Positions 11,254 to 21,728 of a stretch of DNA of 64,000 nt are shown piece after piece. The DNA is from Lithobates sylvaticus (Eukaryota; Chordata; Amphibia; Anura; Ranidae): the NCBI GenBank assembly GCA_028564925.1, contig CM053032.1, forward strand, positions 119,238,490 to 119,302,489, in the 5' to 3' direction. The notes under the pieces are model-generated. The model made no database searches. It was not told the origin of the DNA and saw only the letters and a program-made list of their open reading frames with translations. Numbering within the stretch: position 1 is the first letter of the stretch; each line of letters opens with the position of its first letter. The position numbers and the translations under genes were made by a program.

Positions 11254-11795
11254 GGTCCTTCCTCCATTAGCCTGGGTGGGTGATTTTCTGCTCCCCTCCC
11301 TAAAAAAGACTTATTATACTGGGGTTCTTGGTGATAAGGTTGATGGTATCTATCCTCATCTTCTTGATAACCTCTCAGTGGTGCATAATGGTTATAAGTG
11401 GATACAGGGTATTGTTCATACGGTCGGTTGTATCCCTGTGGTTGAGGGCCCCAATTCTCTCTCTCTCTATAGGTATTCTCATAGTAGGGCATGGGGTGCC
11501 TCCCTTGTGGGCCGTATGTGTTATGAGGTGGGCCCCTTTGTTCGTAAGGAGGTTTGTACCAATTATTGCCATTGTGTGTTTTTTTGTTATTGTTCTTCCA
11601 GAACGTTTTTTTACCCCCATTGTGTGGTGTTTGGTTATGATGGGGGGGGTTTTCTTTGTGGGGTTTGGTGTTTAGGGTTGCCAGGGCCATCATTGGGGCG
11701 TGGGTGTCTTGGTGAATCCATTCTATTTCTGTTAGAGGATTCGCTCTGTTGGGGTAATCTATATGATACATTACGATCAATTTGGGAGTTAGCAT
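11184..11795 (-). CDS. PLE Asn/Pro/Tyr-rich accessory frame
   Basis: An open frame of 203 residues, rich in Asn, Pro, Tyr, His and Gln (for example NNWYKPPYEQRGPP, YHQPYHQEPQYN), with no recognised fold and likely disordered. It overlaps the frame upstream (11635-12387) and the RT frame downstream. Function is unknown; RNA binding or condensate-type behaviour would be a guess from composition. It may be the middle part of one longer PLE protein. Confidence 0.55.
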   Translation of the reverse strand: MLTPKLIVMYHIDYPNRANPLTEIEWIHQDTHAPMMALATLNTKPHKENPPHHNQTPHNGGKKTFWKNNNKKTHNGNNWYKPPYEQRGPPHNTYGPQGRHPMPYYENTYRERENWGPQPQGYNRPYEQYPVSTYNHYAPLRGYQEDEDRYHQPYHQEPQYNKSFLGRGAENHPPRLMEEGPWRKSPGRREDVDQEIDHKRKRE

Positions 11796-12387
11796 GTGGT
11801 GTGTTCATTCTATTTGATTTTTCAGGCGTGGAATAAGTGGATATTGGGTCTAGATGTCCTAATTGACTCTGCCATTTAAACACTTGATCGTTTTTAAAAT
11901 CGTTGATATCCCTTGACTTACTTTTTCTGGTTTGAACTTCTTTATCTTTTTTAATAAGATCTTTGTTTAGTTGTGTAGTAAGTGTGATAAATTCAGCTGA
12001 TTCTTTGTGTGTTTCCAGTTCTTCTTTGATTTCACCTATGTTTTGGTCTATCTTCTTTATTTTCCTTAGTTTCCTTTGTAGTAGAAATCTAAGTAATTCT
12101 AGTCCCTTTTCGTTGAAAAATTTGAACCACTCATCGATGGACTCCTGGTCCACCAGACCGTCATTCGGTGGAATGTCCCATCTAAGACGTCTGGGGACCA
12201 GGCTATCCTTCAAATATTGCTCAAAGGTGGTCGTGTCCCACCACAGGCTCACCTTTTTTTCCATATTATGGCCTAGTTTGCGCATTAGGCTCTCTAGGTC
12301 TCCATTGTTTTTTGTGCTAGTGTCATCAGCATTAAAAACGTCTTCTAAATAAATTTTTCTTTTTTCCATAAAAGAGAATACTTCCAT
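11635..12387 (-). CDS. PLE N-terminal helical frame
   Basis: An open frame of 250 residues starting MEVFSFMEKRK. Residues about 40-130 are rich in Trp, Leu and charged residues (KVSLWWDTTTFEQYLKD, WFKFFNEKGLELLRFLL). Residues 105-160 look like a coiled coil (IDQNIGEIKEELETHKES, LNKDLIKKDKEVQ), and the tail is polar. No catalytic motif is seen. It lies at the 5' end of the PLE coding region, where some PLEs have an extra N-terminal domain; the role is unknown. Confidence 0.6.
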   Translation of the reverse strand: MEVFSFMEKRKIYLEDVFNADDTSTKNNGDLESLMRKLGHNMEKKVSLWWDTTTFEQYLKDSLVPRRLRWDIPPNDGLVDQESIDEWFKFFNEKGLELLRFLLQRKLRKIKKIDQNIGEIKEELETHKESAEFITLTTQLNKDLIKKDKEVQTRKSKSRDINDFKNDQVFKWQSQLGHLDPISTYSTPEKSNRMNTPHANSQIDRNVSYRLPQQSESSNRNRMDSPRHPRPNDGPGNPKHQTPQRKPPPS

Positions 12388-12550
12388 GTCAGCAGCAGGA
12401 ATGGATGGGTTTTAAAAGGCAGTAAAAATGTAAACGTAGTATTCCCGCGCTATGACGGAAAATAATGATGTCAAAAACAGAGAGAATGTTAGGTGCAGGG
12501 AACACCGAAAGGGTTAAAACACTACCCAATAAGGAAAAATGGAAAAAATC

Positions 12551-13825
12551 GACCGCTATACCCTATTTAAAGACACTTCCTACGGTCCTCTCATTATCCC
12601 CGATGAAGTCACGTGACGGTGACGAGACGCGTAGGATACGGCCCCCGGAAGTGACGCACTGGCTACGAGCTCGGCGCTCGTTTTGAATGTACATCGCTAC
12701 CACACTGTTTATTGTGAGTACCTTTTTAAAAAAAATAAAGCTGATTCATTGTTTACCACCAAATACTACACTATACGGCTCCTTCCTGTTACTTTCTCCC
12801 CCCTCTATACCTATGGTACCTGGGTACATACTGAGCGGAACCTGGCTTGAGTACCAGTAAGTTACCACTATATAGGCTTCACACTTTGCGGACAGGAGAG
12901 GAGTACCGCGAAAGAGACCCATGTGCAACATCCCCCTGAGAGACCTCTGAAGCACCCCCCAGAGAGAGTCCACCTTCCTGGCATCTACACTCACGCTGCT
13001 TACCTTGCAGCAACAAGGTAATTAGGAAGGACACCCACGGGTGTCATTTGCACCGAAGAACTCCGCACTATCATCACCCTGGGCAAGCCATCCACCACCA
13101 CCCACCCCCACCTGGCACTTGGCACCAGAGTGTAGCCCAGATTGGATCACTTGTGTTACTATCACCTTCACGCTGTGTATAGGGTCATATGCCAAATGGA
13201 CTGCTACCTATTTCTTTGTATATGTTGATCTCTCCCATCACATTACTAAACACCACTTTTATTTATTGCTACCTCCGTTCATTGTAATTTTGAGTACCAC
13301 TGTTCACATTGGTCGCTATCACCAGCACTTTCAATTGCTGCTATCACATCCACCAATATTCTATTGGTTTTCACCACTCCCTGCATCTCTTTGGTTTTAT
13401 ACCTTATAGTTATTTCCATAAACCTGCACCACTTAGTACCACTGTACATTTTTTTACTATTTTTTTTCACAGCAACCTAAGGAATCCTATTTGTTTTAGC
13501 CTTTTCATTTATTCACTTTTATGTTCTGCATAGAAACCTTTGTTTTTGTGTTTTTAATATGGTTTTTGCACACTAGTCACTTTCTATACATATATGTATA
13601 TATTTTATGCATTTTCTTATATTTATTGTTGCCTTACAGTTGATGCCAGCGTATTGCAATATATGTATTTGATTGCCTCACTGATGGTTTAGCCTGAGAT
13701 GCACACAGTCACTTTAAGTTGCATACCACTCCCTGTTTGCTGATTTAACACAATAGCAACCGTATGCGATTTTTATACTGACATCAGTTCAGGAGCGCGA
13801 CACCATACATTGATTTTTTCCATTT
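12551..13825. repeat. PLE terminal repeat, inverted upstream copy
   Basis: Inverted partner of 6762-8036, differing at only a handful of positions. It lies upstream of the ORFs in sense orientation but reads in the opposite direction, so the element begins and ends with opposed repeats. It abuts a direct copy of the other extremity (12431-12556 equals 6650-6770). This mixed arrangement is known in PLEs and reflects tandem or template-switched insertion. Confidence 0.9.
12598..12641 (+). ncRNA. Hammerhead-like core, inverted PLE repeat
   Basis: Partner of the motif at 7945-7990: CGATGAA, stem II GTCAC / GTGAC, GAGAC, CGTA-GGA-TACG. It differs from the other copy at the GAGAC/GACAC position; the hammerhead consensus there is GAAAC. 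It runs antisense to the PLE ORFs because the repeat is inverted. Confidence 0.6.
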
Positions 13826-15437
13826 ATCCACTCCATATGGCTTGAGAACTTCCAGCTCAGCTGATCTGCCAGGGTGTTCTGAGGGCCTGGTAGATATGAT
13901 GCAGACAGGTCCAGTAAATGGGCTTCAGCAAATGAAAAGATCTCCTCTGCCACATGGAGAAGTTGTAGACTCCTTGTCCCCCCTTGTTTCACAATGTACG
14001 AAACTGCTGTCGTGTTGTGCATCATCATCTTGACCCTTCTTTCCCCCCTAATTACAGGCAAAAATGTTTTGAGTGCCTCCATGGTCGCCTTCAGCTCCAG
14101 GAGATTTGAGGAGCATGGCAAGTGATGGTTACACGTGAGCCTTCAGGCTTAGACAGTGGAGACTGGCATCTGAAGTAATTGTGATCCAGTCTCCAGGATT
14201 GAGGGGCCTGCCCAAAGGGAGGTTGCTTTCCTTGGTCCACCATAGAAGGCTGTTGGAAATGAAGCAAGGAACTTGCAGCTTCTGGTTCAAAGAACCACGA
14301 TGCCACTGATTTAGGAGGCAGAACTGAAACCTCCTTGTATGCCACTGTGCCCAAGCCAACGCTGGAATACATGCTAAGAGGCCCAAAAAACTCCATGGCC
14401 CGACGTACTGTGATCACCGTTGAAGATCTCACTTCTGCTTCCGAACAAACAGGATTGACCTTGTCTTCTTGTCTTTTGGCAGGAAAATCTTGTATTGCAC
14501 TATATCGAAGATCATGCCCAGGTATGTGATGTTTTGTGTCGGTATGAGGTGGCTTTTTGGTGAGTTTACAATCCAACTGAATTCCAACAAGATTTGCAAG
14601 ACTTGGTCCAAGTGATTTTTCAGAAGATCTTTGGATTGTGCCAACACAAGAACATCGTCCAGATAATGGAATGTGCGAATACCCCTCTCACGAAGAAAAG
14701 CAATCACTGTCACCAAAACTTTTGAAAAGGTTCTTGGGGCCAAACTGAGGCCAAAGGGTAGACCACTCACAGGTCTATGCATCCGATATTCTTTACGCCC
14801 CGATGTTGCCAAAATGGGCCAGCCTTGCCCTTTCAGGCAATATCCGGGCGGGCAACCTTTCAGAAAGACTTGGTAGCGGCTTTGGGAGGCTGAGAGGCCT
14901 TGGGCTTTTCTTGATCCCCAATGGAAATGCGTGAGCACCATGAGAAACGGTTAAAATCCATACCTGGTCGATAGGATCTTGTGTCTCTGAACTGCTCCCG
15001 AAATGTCCTATTTGTGCGAAAGGACTGTGTACCAAATTTCCAATCCTGGGGGAGGAGACTCGATTCCCCCCTCATCAGCCCGACGTATTGCATCCTCCAG
15101 AATTTTCCCAAAGAGCGTTCCTTCTGAAAATGGGATAGGACATAGGCCTTGCTTTGAGGCAGAGTCCGCAGGTCAGTGCTTCAGCCAAAAGGCCTGTCTT
15201 GCCGTGACAGAATGTGCCATAATTCGTGAAGTGAACCTCACCAGATCCACAGCCGCCTCTGCTATGAATTCTGCAGCCAACTTGAGGCCATGGAGATAGT
15301 AGAAACTGCTTCCTAAACGCCTTGCGATCCTACAGCCAGCTCCACGTTTACAGACCATAATCTAATGGCCCTTGTGACAGAGGTCAGAACAACAGCCAGC
15401 CTGCAGCAGGCTGCCCCTAGGCAGATCCTTCTTTAAG
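13790..15437 (-). pseudogene. DIRS gag-like, reverse transcriptase and RNase H, fossil
   Basis: The sense order on the minus strand is gag-like (AAEFIAEAAVDLVRFTSR, SVTARQAFWL), then RT (LPFGLSLAPRTFSKVLV, then YLDD), then RNase H (SSNLLELKATMEALKTF, LPGPQNTLADQLSW). LPFGLS with YLDD, and the ARxxWL motif in gag, are typical of DIRS elements. The coding sequence has many breaks. It is the 5' half of the fossil whose 3' half lies at 2612-6635. Confidence 0.88.
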
Positions 15438-15440
15438 TTA

Positions 15441-16260
15441 TGCCGCGTACACACGATCGGACATTCCGACAACAAAATCCATGGATTTTTTCCGACGGAT
15501 GTTGGCTCAAACTTGTCTTGCATACACAAGGTCACAAAGTTGGTCGGAATTTGCGAACGTCAAGAACACGGTGACGTACAACACGTACGATGGCACTAGA
15601 AAGAGGAAGTTCAATACCAAGTGCGCCACCCTTTGGGCTCCTTCTGCTAATCTCGTGTTAGAAGTTTGGTGACAGAGGATTCGCGCTTTTCAGCCTCCTG
15701 CTTTTCCGATCATTACTGCTCTTCAGTTTGTGCTTGTGGGTTCATATTTCTATTACGTATTTGATTTTCAGTGCGTTCTAGTTCGCTCGTATCTGATTTT
15801 CAGTGCTTTCTGTTAGTTAGTTCGTTCTGACCAGCCGACCATTTTGAAGCCATGAGGACCCTCACACTGGACCAGAGGGTTTATAACTACCGTCTGACCA
15901 GAGCAAGAAGAGTGGTTGGGAACGCTTTTGGGATAATGGCCAGCGGTTCTGTCTATTCCTTACACCAATCCATATGGCGGAATATAAACCTAACCATGTA
16001 ATCCTTGCATGCTGCATTCTACACAATTATTTAAGGAGAAATTCAATGAACTATGTGGCCTCAGTTGTGCCTGTGGCCGGATTTCAACAAGAAACCCTGG
16101 TGGCGCTTGAAGCTGGCCGTCCTGGCTTGCCCCCCCCAAAGCGCCCGCAAAGTAAGACAGAAGTATGTCGAGTACTTTGCAGGTGGGGGGCCTTTAATAT
16201 GGCAGAAAATGTTTAAGAAACATTTTATCCTAAATTTTTGAACGTAAACTGAAAGATTTC
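15441..16260 (+). mobile_element. PIF/Harbinger element remnant, right end missing
   Basis: It starts with TGCCGCGTACACACGATCGG after TTA (15438-15440), the Harbinger-type end and 3-bp target. The first 220 bp match the MITEs at 2185 and 28162, so an element like this probably mobilised them. The C-terminal part of a Harbinger transposase follows at 15853-16215. No matching right end is seen before 18850. Sequence beyond about 16260 may still belong to it but cannot be proven. Confidence 0.7.
15853..16215 (+). pseudogene. Harbinger transposase C-terminal fragment
   Basis: From the ATG the translation reads TLDQRVYNYRLTRARRVV and GNAFGIMAS, then after a frame change HVILACCILHNYLRRNS, and near the end VRQKYVEYF. 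These are the closing blocks of PIF/Harbinger (HARBI1-like) DDE transposases: R-x-x-(I/V)EN-x-FG and the CCxLHN motif before the tail. Only the last 120 or so residues remain and at least two frame changes separate the blocks. Most of the catalytic domain is absent. Confidence 0.75.
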
Positions 16261-16969
16261 CTTTCGATTTACTGCCTGGGTATCTTTTAGCTGTCTCCTA
16301 GGTTCTCCAATGGGCTTTTCTTTTTGGACATTTTCTTCAATAGTGCAAATGTAATTTATTTGATACATGAGGTGACAATCTCTTCTTCAGCGAACTATTA
16401 TTATGTTGTGGGTCTGCCACACACACCTTGATTTTGTTGTCATTACTGACAAAAATATTCATCATTTTCAGCACAATGAATGAATGTTGTGGAGTCACGA
16501 AAATGGCCTGATTGTGGCAAATTATAAAGCACTGTGGTTGTTATTTACTAAAGGAAATTCCACTTTGCATTCCAAGTGCAGTGCAAAGTGGATTTGCCTT
16601 TAGTAACTAACCCCCATTGTCACTGTAAAAAACAACTTACTGCAAAAATTGCTATTGAGCATTGAAAGAAGAAGCCACACATTGAGTAGAAAACATTTTA
16701 CTCAAAAACATTCACATGTGCGTTAGAAAAGGGTTTTTGGAACGAACCAACATTTTTGGTGTAAAACCTTCTTCCTCTTTTTTTTTTCTTTCACATTGTA
16801 AATATCCTTTTTTTTGGTTAAAAAGGCATGTTTCAATGCATAACATACACAACTCAGGAACTTACAAAGTTCAACTTTGTCAAAGTGAAGGCAATATCAG
16901 TCATTAGTATGTCCAAACTGTGTTGCTCTTGCCTTCATCAGATGGGGTGATGTCTCCCCTGTAAAAGCT
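16261..16969. other. Unassigned sequence with a small MITE hairpin
   Basis: No gene is seen. At 16544-16605 an imperfect hairpin pairs TTACTAAAGG...CCACTTTGCA with TGCAAAGTGG...CCTTTAGTAA, resembling a common frog MITE end. The remainder is AT-rich without recognisable structure; it could be interior of the Harbinger remnant. Confidence 0.45.
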
Positions 16970-17214
16970 AAATTTTGAAGATGCACACAAATTGGGATTC
17001 AAACTGGGGATTTCCCTCCTGATCCCATGCCCAATGTCAACATGTGCTAGCTCCCATCATGGGGGATCAATGGACGTGTTTTGGGGTGCAACCCCTTCCT
17101 CTCACCTAATTGAGTTGCGGGGAAGGGGTTGCACCCACAAAACATGTACATTGATCTCCCGTGATGGCAGATAGCACATGTTGACAAACCGTGTGCATAT
17201 TCAAAATTTGGCCT
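16970..17214. repeat. Fold-back repeat, about 245 bp
   Basis: The arms start AAATTTTGAAGATGCACAC and end GTGTGCATATTCAAAATTT. The inner arms pair TGTCAACATGTGCTAGCTC / GCAGATAGCACATGTTGAC and GGGGTGCAACCCCTTCC / GGAAGGGGTTGCACCC, and the centre lies near 17105. No coding capacity. A MITE or fold-back of unknown superfamily. Confidence 0.7.
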
Positions 17215-17215
17215 T

Positions 17216-17896
17216 TAAAGCGGTTCTGCACACACTTTTTTTAACTAAATCTTATTGCCTTCCAAATCAGGCAAAGAGTACTAAATGGCTGTTTTTTTTT
17301 TTTTCTTACCTTGTAATTTCTGTGTCTTTGCACCAATTCATCTGTCTCTGCGGGGGTGGGCGGGGTCTGTGCAGGGATCCTCATTAATGCCGCACTGTCT
17401 CCTGGGATCTGGTGTCATTCATCCCAAGAGTCCATGCGGAGATCCGACCGAAATCTCACGAGATTTATGGAGATCCGACCAAAATCTCGCGAGATTTGCG
17501 GAGATCCGACCGAAATCTCGCGTGATTTGCAGAGATCCGACCGAAATCTCGCGAGATTTGCGGAGATCCGACCGAAATCTGGCAAGATTTATGGATATCC
17601 GACCGAAATTCTCGCAAGATTTACGGATATCCGACCCGAAATCTCACGGGATTTTACGGACGTGAGGCATGCTGGTTCCCATAACAAAAGGGAACAAGGA
17701 AGTGACTGCTTGTGGGTTTCAAATGCCCACAAGCAAAATTACATTGCTGTTAGTTTTATTTTAAAAGTGCAGATTTTTCTAAAAAACTGACATGGATACC
17801 GGACGGACAAAAAAGTGAGTTTATTGTAAGACTTAAAATACTTTTAACATGACAAGAAAAAAAAAGAAAAAATTTGTGTGTGCAGAACCGCTTTAA
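17216..17896. mobile_element. MITE with TTTAAAGCGGTTCTG ends and internal array
   Basis: Near-perfect terminal inverted repeats of about 21 bp, TTTAAAGCGGTTCTGCACAC and its complement, enclose 680 bp. Inside are T-rich and A-rich flanks and a 31-bp tandem array (17439-17650). No protein-coding capacity; the open frames across the array repeat peptides such as RDPTEISRDL and are compositional. No target duplication is obvious. Confidence 0.7.
17439..17650. repeat. 31-bp tandem array carrying TCTCGCGAGA palindromes
   Basis: About seven units start with GAGATCCGACC (for example 17439, 17470, 17501, 17532, 17563; spacing 31). Each holds an AAATCTCGCGAGATTT-type palindrome. Perfect TCTCGCGAGA occurs at 17485-17494 and 17547-17556; other units carry one or two changes (TCTCACGAGA, TCTCGCGTGA). 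The motif equals the CGCG element bound by BANP in vertebrate CpG-island promoters. Confidence 0.75.
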
Positions 17897-18849
17897 AATA
17901 CTTAAAAAAAATATTTTTTAAAGCAAAAATACACGATAAAACGGTACAATTTTTGTGTGTTTTATATTCTGCCTAAAACTTTAATGATGTTTTTAATTTT
18001 TTGTTGCACATCATTGTTTTCCTTTATATTTTCTAAATCACGATTGCACCCCATTCTCTCCCCGATTAGGATCTGGGCACTTTCACTGGTGAAATGAAAT
18101 TCTTCTTCCACAACATTCACATCATCCCATGTATTAGAAATATGCAGGCATAGATCTCTTACCTGAAGCTGTGGTCTCAGACACTCACCTGTTGTGACAA
18201 TTTTGCCCATTTCATAAACCTCTCCCTCCTCATCCTCTGCTTGTGTCCCTGGTGTCCACAGATGTCCTGAGTCTTTTCTCCCCTATGTGAATAAAAAATA
18301 GGTATACTTAGCACACAGATATTGGAGGGCAGAAATAGGATTATAAAACATTGCTTGGAAGTGTCGTACAATTGTCTGTTTTGGCAGAGTTCCAAGCTGA
18401 AGAACATTTTATTTCCTTTCTAAAGCTGGAATACTTACCTTTTTTGTTAAAGTATCACACATGTAGAGACTCCTAGTATCCACTGGAGCACCTTTGTGGG
18501 ACACCCTAAAAAGTTTGATTCTGGTGTCCCACACTAGTGCTCCTGCGTCCAGATGTGTAAAGAGCTGCTGAGTGTCCTCTCCTTACACTGAATCAAGTTT
18601 GCATTTCATTCTAGTTACAAACCCATCTAGACAACAAACTTATTTTAATACAAATAGGCCTGAACAAATGTAGTTAACCTGTATCTGCCAAAAACATCTT
18701 ATAAGTGGGCGAACAAACAATGTTTCCTACAACCGATTACTGTGCCCATGAACATGAAAGTTACCATTTTAAACTGTACAACAGTAAAGAAAAACACATG
18801 GAGCAGCATGCTAATAATAATAATAATAGGAACACAGGACAAATACTTA
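17897..18849. other. Unassigned region with two short minus-strand frames
   Basis: The minus strand holds frames of 82 aa (17962-18210, MGKIVTTGECLRPQ...) and 76 aa (18177-18407) that overlap at the sequence GAGGTTTATGAAATGGGCAA. The first has a charged helical tail (QKIKNIIKVLGRI). I do not recognise a family. Convergent with the Harbinger transposase fragment, it could be the remains of the second (Myb-like) Harbinger gene, but nothing in the sequence proves it. Confidence 0.35.
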
Positions 18850-19133
18850 TGCGGCGTACACACGCTCGGACTTTCCCGCAGGATTGTCCGCCGGACCTAG
18901 TCCAGCGGACAAACCACCGGACTTTCCAGCGGAGGTCCGCTGGACTTTCCGAGCGTGTGGACTTGCCCACACACGCACGGACTTTTCCGGCGGACAATCC
19001 ACGGGAAAAAGTCTGCATGACTTTTCAAATGAACGGACTTGCCGACACACGATCGGAAAGTCCGTTCATTTAGAACGTAACTCCAGGTAGACGGGAATAG
19101 CGAAGGCAGTGAATGCCGCCGCGCTAGCCCCGT
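18850..19133. mobile_element. Truncated copy of the fold-back element (left 284 bp)
   Basis: It begins TGCGGCGTACACACGCTCGG after TTA and follows the left arm of the element at 3001-4790 as far as CTAGCCCCGTCACC, where L1 sequence takes over. The right arm and right end are missing. The junction with L1 at about 19133 could be a deletion or a recombination breakpoint. Confidence 0.75.
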
Positions 19134-20850
19134 CACCGACAGTTTCAGTATATCTGCCCTCTGCTCTGGATATGGACAATTTCTGTAAAGGACATTGATC
19201 AGCGTCTCATATGAATATGCCTGGGTTGCCACCGAGGAGATGTTCATTTGCTGGAAGCCCCACCAGTGGACATGTGTCAATTGAGCCGCCAAGTAGTAAC
19301 ACTGTAGGTTCGGAAATGCTAGTCCTCCTGACCTTACTGGCAAGTGGAGTGTTTCTAGGGATACCCTAGCTGGCTTAGGTCCCCATAGGAAAGAGGAAAG
19401 TATTTTATTTACATTTACAAACCACTTTTTAGGGATATAAATCGGGGCATGCCAGAACAGGTAAAGGAATCTGGGCAAATAAATAATTTTAAATATATTG
19501 ATTCGTACAAGGAGGCCAAGAGGCAGCTTAGCCCATGCTTGTGCACTGTCCTTTAGACGTCTCCTCAGCGGGGACAGATTGTTAGACAGATATGTGTTTA
19601 TTGGCAGCTGGATCTCGACCCCCCCCCAAGTACCGAAATTTGGAGACCACCTTTAGCGGTATCTCTGGGGGCAATGTTGGGGTATATTCAGAATGAAAAG
19701 GAAATACTATGGACTTCACTTTAAATCCAGAATAGCTCCCGAATTCCGAAATTCTGTCCAGGGTGGAGGTCAATGACCCTCCTGCCTCGGCTAATACAGT
19801 AACATGTCGTCGGCGTATAAAGAGGTATTTTCCTCCAACTCGTTGACATTGCAGGCCCTAATGCATCCATCCATTCTCAATAGGGCCGCCAGAGGCTCTA
19901 TGGCCAGGGCAGCCAGCTGGGGGCGACAAAGGGCACCCCTGCCATGTGCCCCTAGCAATATTGAACGGGGTCCATAATAGTGTTATTAACCCTTAGTCTG
20001 GCCTTGGGTTCTGCGTATAGTATTTTGACCCACGTTATATATCTAGGACCAAAGCCCAACCGCTCAAGGACCACCATGAGATAGGCACAAATCGTTTGAT
20101 TCTATAGAATGGCCATATCGAGCGACACTACCACCCTGGTGTCCGGGGTGGGGCCCTCTGATTGTATAATAGTGAAGAGACGTCTCAGGTTTATGGCGGT
20201 CAACCTTTCAGGTATAAAGCCTGTTTGATCCTGGTGGATGACAGATGCAATCACCTTATTTAGCCTTTTGGCCAAAAGTTTGGCTAAGATTTTTGCGTCT
20301 TCGTTAATAAGGGATATCGGTCTGTATGATTCACATAGGTCATGGTCCTTGTGCAGCTTGGGAATCAGTACTATTAGTGCCTCTCTCATAGACTCTGGAA
20401 GAATACCCTTATCATATGCATCTTTGTACATTTCTAATAGTTTGGGTGCCAAGCTATTTTTATACGTGTCATACCACTCTACAAATCTATTGAAAGGGGA
20501 GGTCCAGTTCCTCCGCCCCTTCCCTTGTGAGCTCCAACAGAGGTATTGGAGCTAAATAGCCTTGTACCGCTTCCTTCCCATAGTCTACCCTTGAGGTATA
20601 TAGTTGTGAGTAAAATGAGACAAAGGCTTCAGCTATCTCTGTATGAGATGTGCAAAGTTTCAAGTTTTCATTATATATACGTGGGATCGAGGTCGGTGCT
20701 TGGTGCGAGTGGGCTAGATAGGCTAGTAATCTACTGTTTTTATCCCCAAATTCAAAGATTTGTTGTGATTGGTAAAGTCATTTTTTTTGTGTTTTTTCCA
20801 CTAAAACTAAGTCCAATTGACGTATACTCTCCCTCCCTGGTGCAGGATGA
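19134..20850 (-). mobile_element. Decayed L1-type LINE fragment
   Basis: Minus-strand translation matches the ORF2 layout of the L1 at 57723: DKNSRLLA and FNRFVEWYDTY (about 20480-20760), EALIVLIPKLHKDHDLCESY (about 20310-20390), DQTGFIPERLTAINLRRLF, VVVSLDMA (catalytic Asp block, about 20110), then IPKKWFVNVNKILSSFLWGP and GGLAFPNLQCYYLAAQLTH (19250-19440). Endonuclease, 5' end and poly(A) are missing, and the frame is broken by stops and indels. Between 19490 and 20100 the RT palm is heavily decayed. It is much older than the copy at 57723. Confidence 0.85.
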
Positions 20851-21599
20851 AATTGAAACATTACATATAAAAAAAGTAAGAATAATCAAGCAATATGGGA
20901 GGGAATAAAGAAATTAGAATCTAATAAACAAATAGTGGTCCGATCGGCTGACAAGGGAGGGGGGGGGGTTAGTTGTACTTACTAAGGAGGACTATTACAA
21001 GGAGATTCAAAGATTGTTGGGAGATACTACTACTTATAAAGTACTAGGAGGAAACCCCACAGCCAAACTCAAGTCAGAATTGGGTGTTTGGGACAATAAA
21101 GGCAGTACCAATAATATCTAGACATGTGCACACTGAAATATTTTGTTTCGGAATTTCGTTTTCGTCCGAAAAATAAATTTATTTAGTTACTCCCGAAATT
21201 CGTTTTTATTTATTTTGTTTCGTTAAAAAAATGCATTAGTCCGAAAATCCTAAATAATTAAGGTTGAATCTGTCATTGAAAGCTTATGGTGTGTGTCGAA
21301 TGTTCTAAAAAGATTCGATGGAGCAGCTAAACTGTACCACGCCACAATTGTACATTTCCGGTCGAATGTTCCGCCTACAAGCTATAGTAGAATTATAATG
21401 TTGTATGACACTAGTAATAATTATATTTATTAATTATTATTATTACTAGTTAATAGGGATGGGCCCGGTGCTCGATTCAAACCCACGTTCGAATCGAGCA
21501 CCGGGCGTTCGCTCGCTCGGCGAGCCCAGAACTATTTGGGCCGTTCGTGTGATGCGAGCGGCCCGCAATGCATTGCGGCCGGCGCAGTGCATTGCTGGC

Positions 21600-21728
21600 T
21601 GATGATTGGCCAAGCATGCTTGGCCAATCACAGCGCCGGAAACTAGGAGAGCAATAATTGGCTACAGGCAGGACACCTGTAGCCAATTAAAGCTCAGGGG
21701 CTTTAGTACACGCCCCACCATATAAAAG
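21600..21728 (+). promoter_or_regulatory. hAT-A promoter: CCAAT palindromes and TATA box
   Basis: TATAAAAG lies at 21721-21728. Upstream are two palindromic pairs with ATTGG/CCAAT boxes: TGATTGGCCAAGCATG/GCTTGGCCAATCA (about 21600-21630) and TAATTGGCTACAGG/CCTGTAGCCAATTA (about 21655-21690). The same block in the same place occurs in hAT-B and hAT-C. The TATA box points at the array and the transposase ATG 2.66 kb downstream. CCAAT boxes are classically NF-Y sites; actual use is inferred. Confidence 0.7.

Larger units (their letters stand above)
6650..13825 (-). mobile_element. Penelope-like element, long and young, inverted end repeats
   Basis: The insertion is flanked by the 14-bp direct repeat ATCCACTCCATATG (6636-6649 and 13826-13839), a duplication of DIRS sequence. 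On the minus strand it carries an N-terminal low-complexity frame, a reverse transcriptase with a YIDD motif and a GIY-YIG endonuclease, which defines the PLE class. End repeats of about 1.27 kb are inverted (6762-8036 against 12551-13825), and a further 120-bp segment (6650-6770) repeats 12431-12556 directly. The repeats differ at few sites, so the insertion is recent. The coding region is spread over four overlapping open frames. Confidence 0.92.
1832..15437 (-). mobile_element. DIRS-type tyrosine-recombinase retroelement, broken fossil
   Basis: Read on the minus strand, the pieces fall in DIRS order: gag-like (about 15040-15437), reverse transcriptase (about 14430-15040), RNase H (about 13790-14430), linker and N-terminal tyrosine recombinase (about 5833-6635), and C-terminal recombinase (about 4791-4834 and 2612-3000). 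Four later insertions separate them: 2185-2611, 3001-4790, about 4835-5832 and 6650-13825. The coding parts carry many breaks and the copy is clearly dead. The left end holds a large inverted repeat (1834-1994), consistent with DIRS-type termini. The right end is cut by the Harbinger element at 15441. It is older than all the elements inside it. Confidence 0.85.

Noticed and set aside
11081-11836. 251-aa plus-strand frame
   Set aside because: Antisense to the PLE accessory and RT frames; Phe/Leu/Ser-rich as expected for a shadow.
17285-17790. Frames with repeated RDPTEISRDL-like peptides
   Set aside because: They arise from the 31-bp array inside a MITE; unit length is not a multiple of three and the phase rotates.
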